From JACVRW01 sp035645115 (GTDB lineage Bacteria > Actinomycetota > Thermoleophilia > Solirubrobacterales > Thermoleophilaceae), in assembly GCA_035645115.1 (NCBI GenBank), contig DASQNF010000258.1, forward strand, positions 1 through 8,702: a stretch of DNA of 8,702 nt. The letters run 5' to 3'. This document shows positions 6,194 through 8,702 of this stretch, one piece after another. The notes beneath the pieces were generated by a model. It made no database searches. It worked only from the letters and a program-made list of their open reading frames with translations, and was not told where the DNA came from. Position numbers and translations under genes: made by a program. The number at the start of each line of letters is the position of its first letter. Position 1 is the first letter of the stretch.

Positions 6194-6200
6194 TCGACTG

Positions 6201-6206
6201 AGGGTA
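6201..6206 (-). promoter_or_regulatory. Candidate -10 element before the UbiB-type gene
   Basis: TACCCT on the minus strand ends 7 bases before the ATG at 6193, the spacing expected when the A of ATG is the transcription start. No Shine-Dalgarno is seen and no clear -35 is found. The 73-base gap to the preceding gene leaves room for a promoter. Confidence 0.3.
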
Positions 6207-6266
6207 CGCAGGGCTACCCGGCGCGATCGGGGCCGGTCGAGCGCGGGGCGGCCACCGCTCTGCGTC

Positions 6267-7808
6267 CTAGTCGATCTCCACTGGGCGGCCGGTGGCCTCC
6301 GCGAGCAGGTCCGCGTTGCGGCGGGCGGCCCAGATCGGGACGCTCGGGTCCCCAGCCGGGTCGGCCTCCGTCTCGAGCTTGAGCGCGCCGTTCTCGCTCG
6401 CCACCCGTACCGCGCGGATCGAGCGGTCGCGGCTTCGCTCGAGCTGCTCGGCGAGGCGGATCACCGCGCAGAGCAGCCGCAGCCGCCGCTCGTCTCCGCG
6501 CTCGGCCAGGGCGCCGAGCTCGGACGCGTCGGGCTCGCCCTTGCGGTGGTAGCGGGCGGTGAGGCCCACCAGCACCAGCTCACGCGGGGTGAAGCCCGGG
6601 AGGCCGGCGTTCAGGATCAGGTAGTGGGAGTGGCGGTGGTGGTCGTCGTAATCGATGGCGGTGCCGATGTCGTGCAGCAGGCAGGCCGCCCACAGGAGCT
6701 CCCGCTCGGCGCCCCCGAAGTCGTGCAGGCCCGCCTCCGCCAAGCCATCGAACATCTCGAGTGACAGCGCCGCCACGTGCTCGGCGTGGGCGGGGTCCGA
6801 GTCGAAGCGGTGGGCGAGGTTGCGCACGGAGTCGCGGCGCACGTCCTCGAAGAGCACGTATCCGTCGGGATCGCCTCGGCCCCCGAGCGCCGCCTGCTCT
6901 CCGAGCAGCCGCTCGAAGAAGATCCCCTCCCGAAGGCCGGCCTCCGACACCTCGACCGAGTCGAAGCCGCCGGCCTCCATGGCCGCCGCGAGCACGAGCG
7001 CCCCACCGAGGATCACGTCGCCGCGGTCTGGCTTGATGCCGGTCACGCCGCCGCGCTTGGAGGCGGGGCGCTCGGCCAGCAGCTCGATCAGCTCCTCCAG
7101 CGGCTCGCGGCCGAGCACGAAGCCCTGGACGTCGAGGTCGGGCAGCTCGAGCCGTTTCATCGCCGCCGCGGCGAGGTTGCGGATCGTGCCGCCTATGCCC
7201 ACCAGGCGCCCGTCGCCGCCCCACCAGCCGAGCGCTTCGAGCTCACCGCGAACGCGCCCGCGCAGCGCCTTCATCCGCTTCGCGGTGGCCTTCTCGCCCG
7301 GCAGGAACTCCTCGCTCACGCGCACCGAGCCGAGCGGCAGCGACTCGGACTCGACCATCGCCCTGGCCTCGATCCTCAGGCCCTGGATGCTTCCGCCGCC
7401 GATGTCGAGCCCGAACCCGTCCTCGAGCGTCGTGGAGTTGGCGATGGCGAGGGCGCCGTAGCGCGCCTCCTCGCGGCCCGATATCACGCGCGGCTCGAGC
7501 ACGGTGCGGCGCGTGATCTCCTCGAGCAGGGCGGCGCCGTTCACCGCGTCGCGGATCGCGCTGGTGGCCACGGCTTCGATGTGCTCGATCCCGCGTGCGT
7601 TGCAGAACGAGCTGAACACGGCCGCCGTGTGGAGAGCTCGATCGACTCGCTCGGGCCGCAGCAGGCGCTCCTCGCCCATGCCCGCGCCCACGCGAACCGC
7701 CTCGCGGATCTCGTCCACGAGGCTCCACCACGGCGTCCCCCGCTCGAAGCCGTAGACCACGAGGCGCCACGAGTTCGAGCCCAGATCCACCACCGCCACC
7801 CGCTCCAT
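6267..7808 (-). CDS. Ppx/GppA family phosphatase with C-terminal HD domain, 513 aa
   Basis: Family members hydrolyse inorganic polyphosphate (exopolyphosphatase) and/or pppGpp. Seen: actin-like ATPase fold with VVDLGSNSWRL (6-16), ATSAIRDA (81-88), VISGREEARYG (108-118) with the catalytic Glu, DIGGGS (135-140), GIGGT (204-208) and SEAGLREG (288-295). After about residue 315 an HD-type metal domain follows: EHVAALS (343-349, His344), LLHDIG (377-382) and DYDDHHRHSHYLI (386-398). This is the long, E. coli Ppx/GppA-like layout rather than the short two-domain actinobacterial form of about 310 residues. The frame is open upstream to 7925, but I chose the ATG at 7808 because the family begins at this Met and the extension is Arg/Pro-rich noise overlapping the divergent gene. 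AGGGA lies 11 bases before the ATG. Exopolyphosphatase versus GppA activity is undecided. Confidence 0.94.
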   Translation of the reverse strand: MERVAVVDLGSNSWRLVVYGFERGTPWWSLVDEIREAVRVGAGMGEERLLRPERVDRALHTAAVFSSFCNARGIEHIEAVATSAIRDAVNGAALLEEITRRTVLEPRVISGREEARYGALAIANSTTLEDGFGLDIGGGSIQGLRIEARAMVESESLPLGSVRVSEEFLPGEKATAKRMKALRGRVRGELEALGWWGGDGRLVGIGGTIRNLAAAAMKRLELPDLDVQGFVLGREPLEELIELLAERPASKRGGVTGIKPDRGDVILGGALVLAAAMEAGGFDSVEVSEAGLREGIFFERLLGEQAALGGRGDPDGYVLFEDVRRDSVRNLAHRFDSDPAHAEHVAALSLEMFDGLAEAGLHDFGGAERELLWAACLLHDIGTAIDYDDHHRHSHYLILNAGLPGFTPRELVLVGLTARYHRKGEPDASELGALAERGDERRLRLLCAVIRLAEQLERSRDRSIRAVRVASENGALKLETEADPAGDPSVPIWAARRNADLLAEATGRPVEID

Positions 7809-7870
7809 AAGCGGGATGTTCCCTGGTGCGGGCGCGGGACGCGGCGTCCGTCGACGCCCTCGAGCCCTAA

Positions 7871-8702
7871 ATGTCGCGCGCCGCGATGCCGATCCCTGTG
7901 GTGATGACCGCGAACGCCCAGGCATCCACCCTCCCGCTCTCAGGACCGAAGCTCGACAAGCGGCGCGTGCTCGCCGCTCTCGTCGACCTGGTGATCGTCG
8001 GCGCCGGCGCGGCCGTGATCCTGGCCGCCGCGGGCGCGCTCGGCGCGGGCGAGCGTTCGTCCGCCCTCACGGTCGTCATCCTCGGATGGGCGCTCTACTA
8101 CTACTTCGCATGTGAGGCGAGCGGTGGCCAGACCGCCGGCAAGAAGCTGCTGAGCCTGCGCGTGCTGGGCCTCGACGGCCGGCCGGCGGGAATGCGCGAG
8201 GTGGCGCTGCGGACCGTGCTGCGCGTTGTCGACGGCATCGGACTTTACGTCGTCGGGCTGATCGTGATGCTCGTGACGGGGGAGCGCCGGGGGCGGCTTG
8301 GCGACCTGGCCGCCGGAACGATCGTGGCCGACGCGTCGGCGGCGACCCGAACCGCGCCCGAGGCGGCGGGGTCGGACCTCGACGTGACCGCGCCCGAGGC
8401 GGCGAGCGCGAATATCACCCTTCCCGGGCAGCCCGCGCCGGCGGCGCCCGTGCCGGCGCCTGCCCCGACGGTGGTCGAGCCCGCGCCGGCGCAAGCCGCA
8501 CCAGTGGCTGAGCCCGAGACGATTGCCGAGCCCGAGACGGTTGCCGAGCCCGGGCCGGTGGCCGAGCCCGAGCCGGTGATCGTGTACCAGCCTGTGGCCG
8601 TGCCCGAGCCGGTGGCCGAGCCTGAGCCGGCCCCGACCGTGTTCGAGTCCGAGTCGATCCCGACCGTTGCCGTGCCTGAGCCGGCTTCGACGGTCGAGCC
8701 CG
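7871..8702 (+). CDS. RDD family membrane protein with Pro/Glu/Val repeat tail (C-terminus outside window)
   Basis: RDD domains are small three-helix membrane modules named for conserved Arg and Asp residues; some members act in Na+/H+ exchange or osmotic tolerance, most are unassigned. Seen: LDKRRVLAALVDLVIVG (28-44), a second helix TVVILGWALYYYFACEA (67-83), GGQTAGKKLLSLRVLG (85-100), a third helix GLYVVGLIVMLVTG (124-137) and ERRGRLGDLAAGTIV (138-152). From about residue 155 the protein is low-complexity Ala/Pro/Glu/Val, with a hexapeptide repeat from 8504. No stop occurs before 8702. The start is uncertain: ATG 7871 directly follows an in-frame TAA; ATG 7886 and ATG 7904 are alternatives, and none has a strong Shine-Dalgarno. 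It is divergent from the Ppx/GppA gene (62 bases between starts). Confidence 0.85.
   Translation, partial: MSRAAMPIPVVMTANAQASTLPLSGPKLDKRRVLAALVDLVIVGAGAAVILAAAGALGAGERSSALTVVILGWALYYYFACEASGGQTAGKKLLSLRVLGLDGRPAGMREVALRTVLRVVDGIGLYVVGLIVMLVTGERRGRLGDLAAGTIVADASAATRTAPEAAGSDLDVTAPEAASANITLPGQPAPAAPVPAPAPTVVEPAPAQAAPVAEPETIAEPETVAEPGPVAEPEPVIVYQPVAVPEPVAEPEPAPTVFESESIPTVAVPEPASTVEP
8504..8629 (+). repeat. 18-bp tandem repeat encoding VAEPEP-type hexapeptides
   Basis: Seven consecutive 18-base units within the RDD gene read VAEPET, IAEPET, VAEPGP, VAEPEP, VIVYQP, VAVPEP and VAEPEP. Units are degenerate at both DNA and protein level, most at unit five. Similar Pro/Glu/Val sequence continues to the window edge without strict periodicity. 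Such sequence forms an extended, acidic, flexible linker or tail. Confidence 0.8.

Noticed and set aside
4685..6382. 565-codon plus-strand open frame opposite the UbiB-type and glycosylase genes
   Set aside because: It is antisense to two genes with full catalytic motifs; its His/Arg/Asp-rich composition is the mirror of GC-rich codon use on the other strand and has no recognisable domain.
6777..7904. 375-codon plus-strand open frame opposite Ppx/GppA
   Set aside because: Antisense shadow typical of high-GC genes; the minus-strand protein is complete with both domains.
7809..7925. N-terminal extension of Ppx/GppA to 7925
   Set aside because: Arg/Pro-rich, overlaps the divergent RDD gene start, and the actin-like fold begins at the Met at 7808.
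7940..8494. 184-codon minus-strand frame opposite the RDD gene
   Set aside because: Arg/Gly/His-rich shadow; the plus strand encodes clear membrane helices and RDD motifs.

Overview
This is a GC-rich, gene-dense bacterial chromosome segment (I did not compute the GC content). Its short intergenic gaps, strong C/G third-position preference and gene content suggest an actinobacterium, possibly the Thermoleophilia/Solirubrobacterales branch. The lineage is an inference from style and gene combination; there is no rRNA or other phylogenetic marker here. I see no IS element, phage gene, CRISPR array, tRNA or rRNA.

Layout. (1) Positions 1-2594, minus strand: degV-family lipid-binding protein, then an AI-2E/PerM-family membrane protein, then an MprF-like/LPG_synthase_TM flippase-type protein cut by the window edge. 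Gaps are 35 and 10 bases, so this is probably one envelope/lipid-related transcription unit. (2) 2595-3060: between degV and the next module lies what I read as the broken remnant of a small glutathione-S-transferase/glutaredoxin-like protein (2645-2754), followed directly by a small basic protein of unknown function (2754-2999). (3) 3058-4093: a compact iron-sulfur trafficking module, bolA and a CGFS monothiol glutaredoxin on minus (4-base overlap), divergent from an erpA/A-type carrier on plus, with 47 bases between the divergent starts. (4) 4133-7808, minus strand: Ppx/GppA phosphatase with a C-terminal HD domain, then an ABC1/UbiB-type atypical kinase, then an AlkA-like DNA glycosylase; probably co-oriented, with internal start-proximal promoters possible. 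(5) 7871-8702, plus strand: an RDD-family membrane protein with a long Pro/Glu/Val repeat tail that runs off the window.

The genes are mostly recognised families. BolA, CGFS glutaredoxin and ErpA are known partners in holding and delivering [2Fe-2S]/[4Fe-4S] clusters. The rest are envelope/lipid (DegV, AI-2E-like, LPG_synthase_TM-like), stress/polyphosphate-or-(p)ppGpp (Ppx/GppA), quinone/lipid homeostasis (UbiB) and DNA alkylation repair functions.

The signals that ordinary annotation would miss are: the GST/Grx-like relic at 2645-2754; a recurrent TAnnnT hexamer 7-10 bases before the ATG of six genes that have no convincing Shine-Dalgarno, which suggests leaderless transcription; a 47-base divergent bolA/erpA region where the two predicted promoters overlap; and an 18-bp/hexapeptide repeat tail on the RDD protein. 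I did not find convincing evidence of a wholly new multi-gene system.
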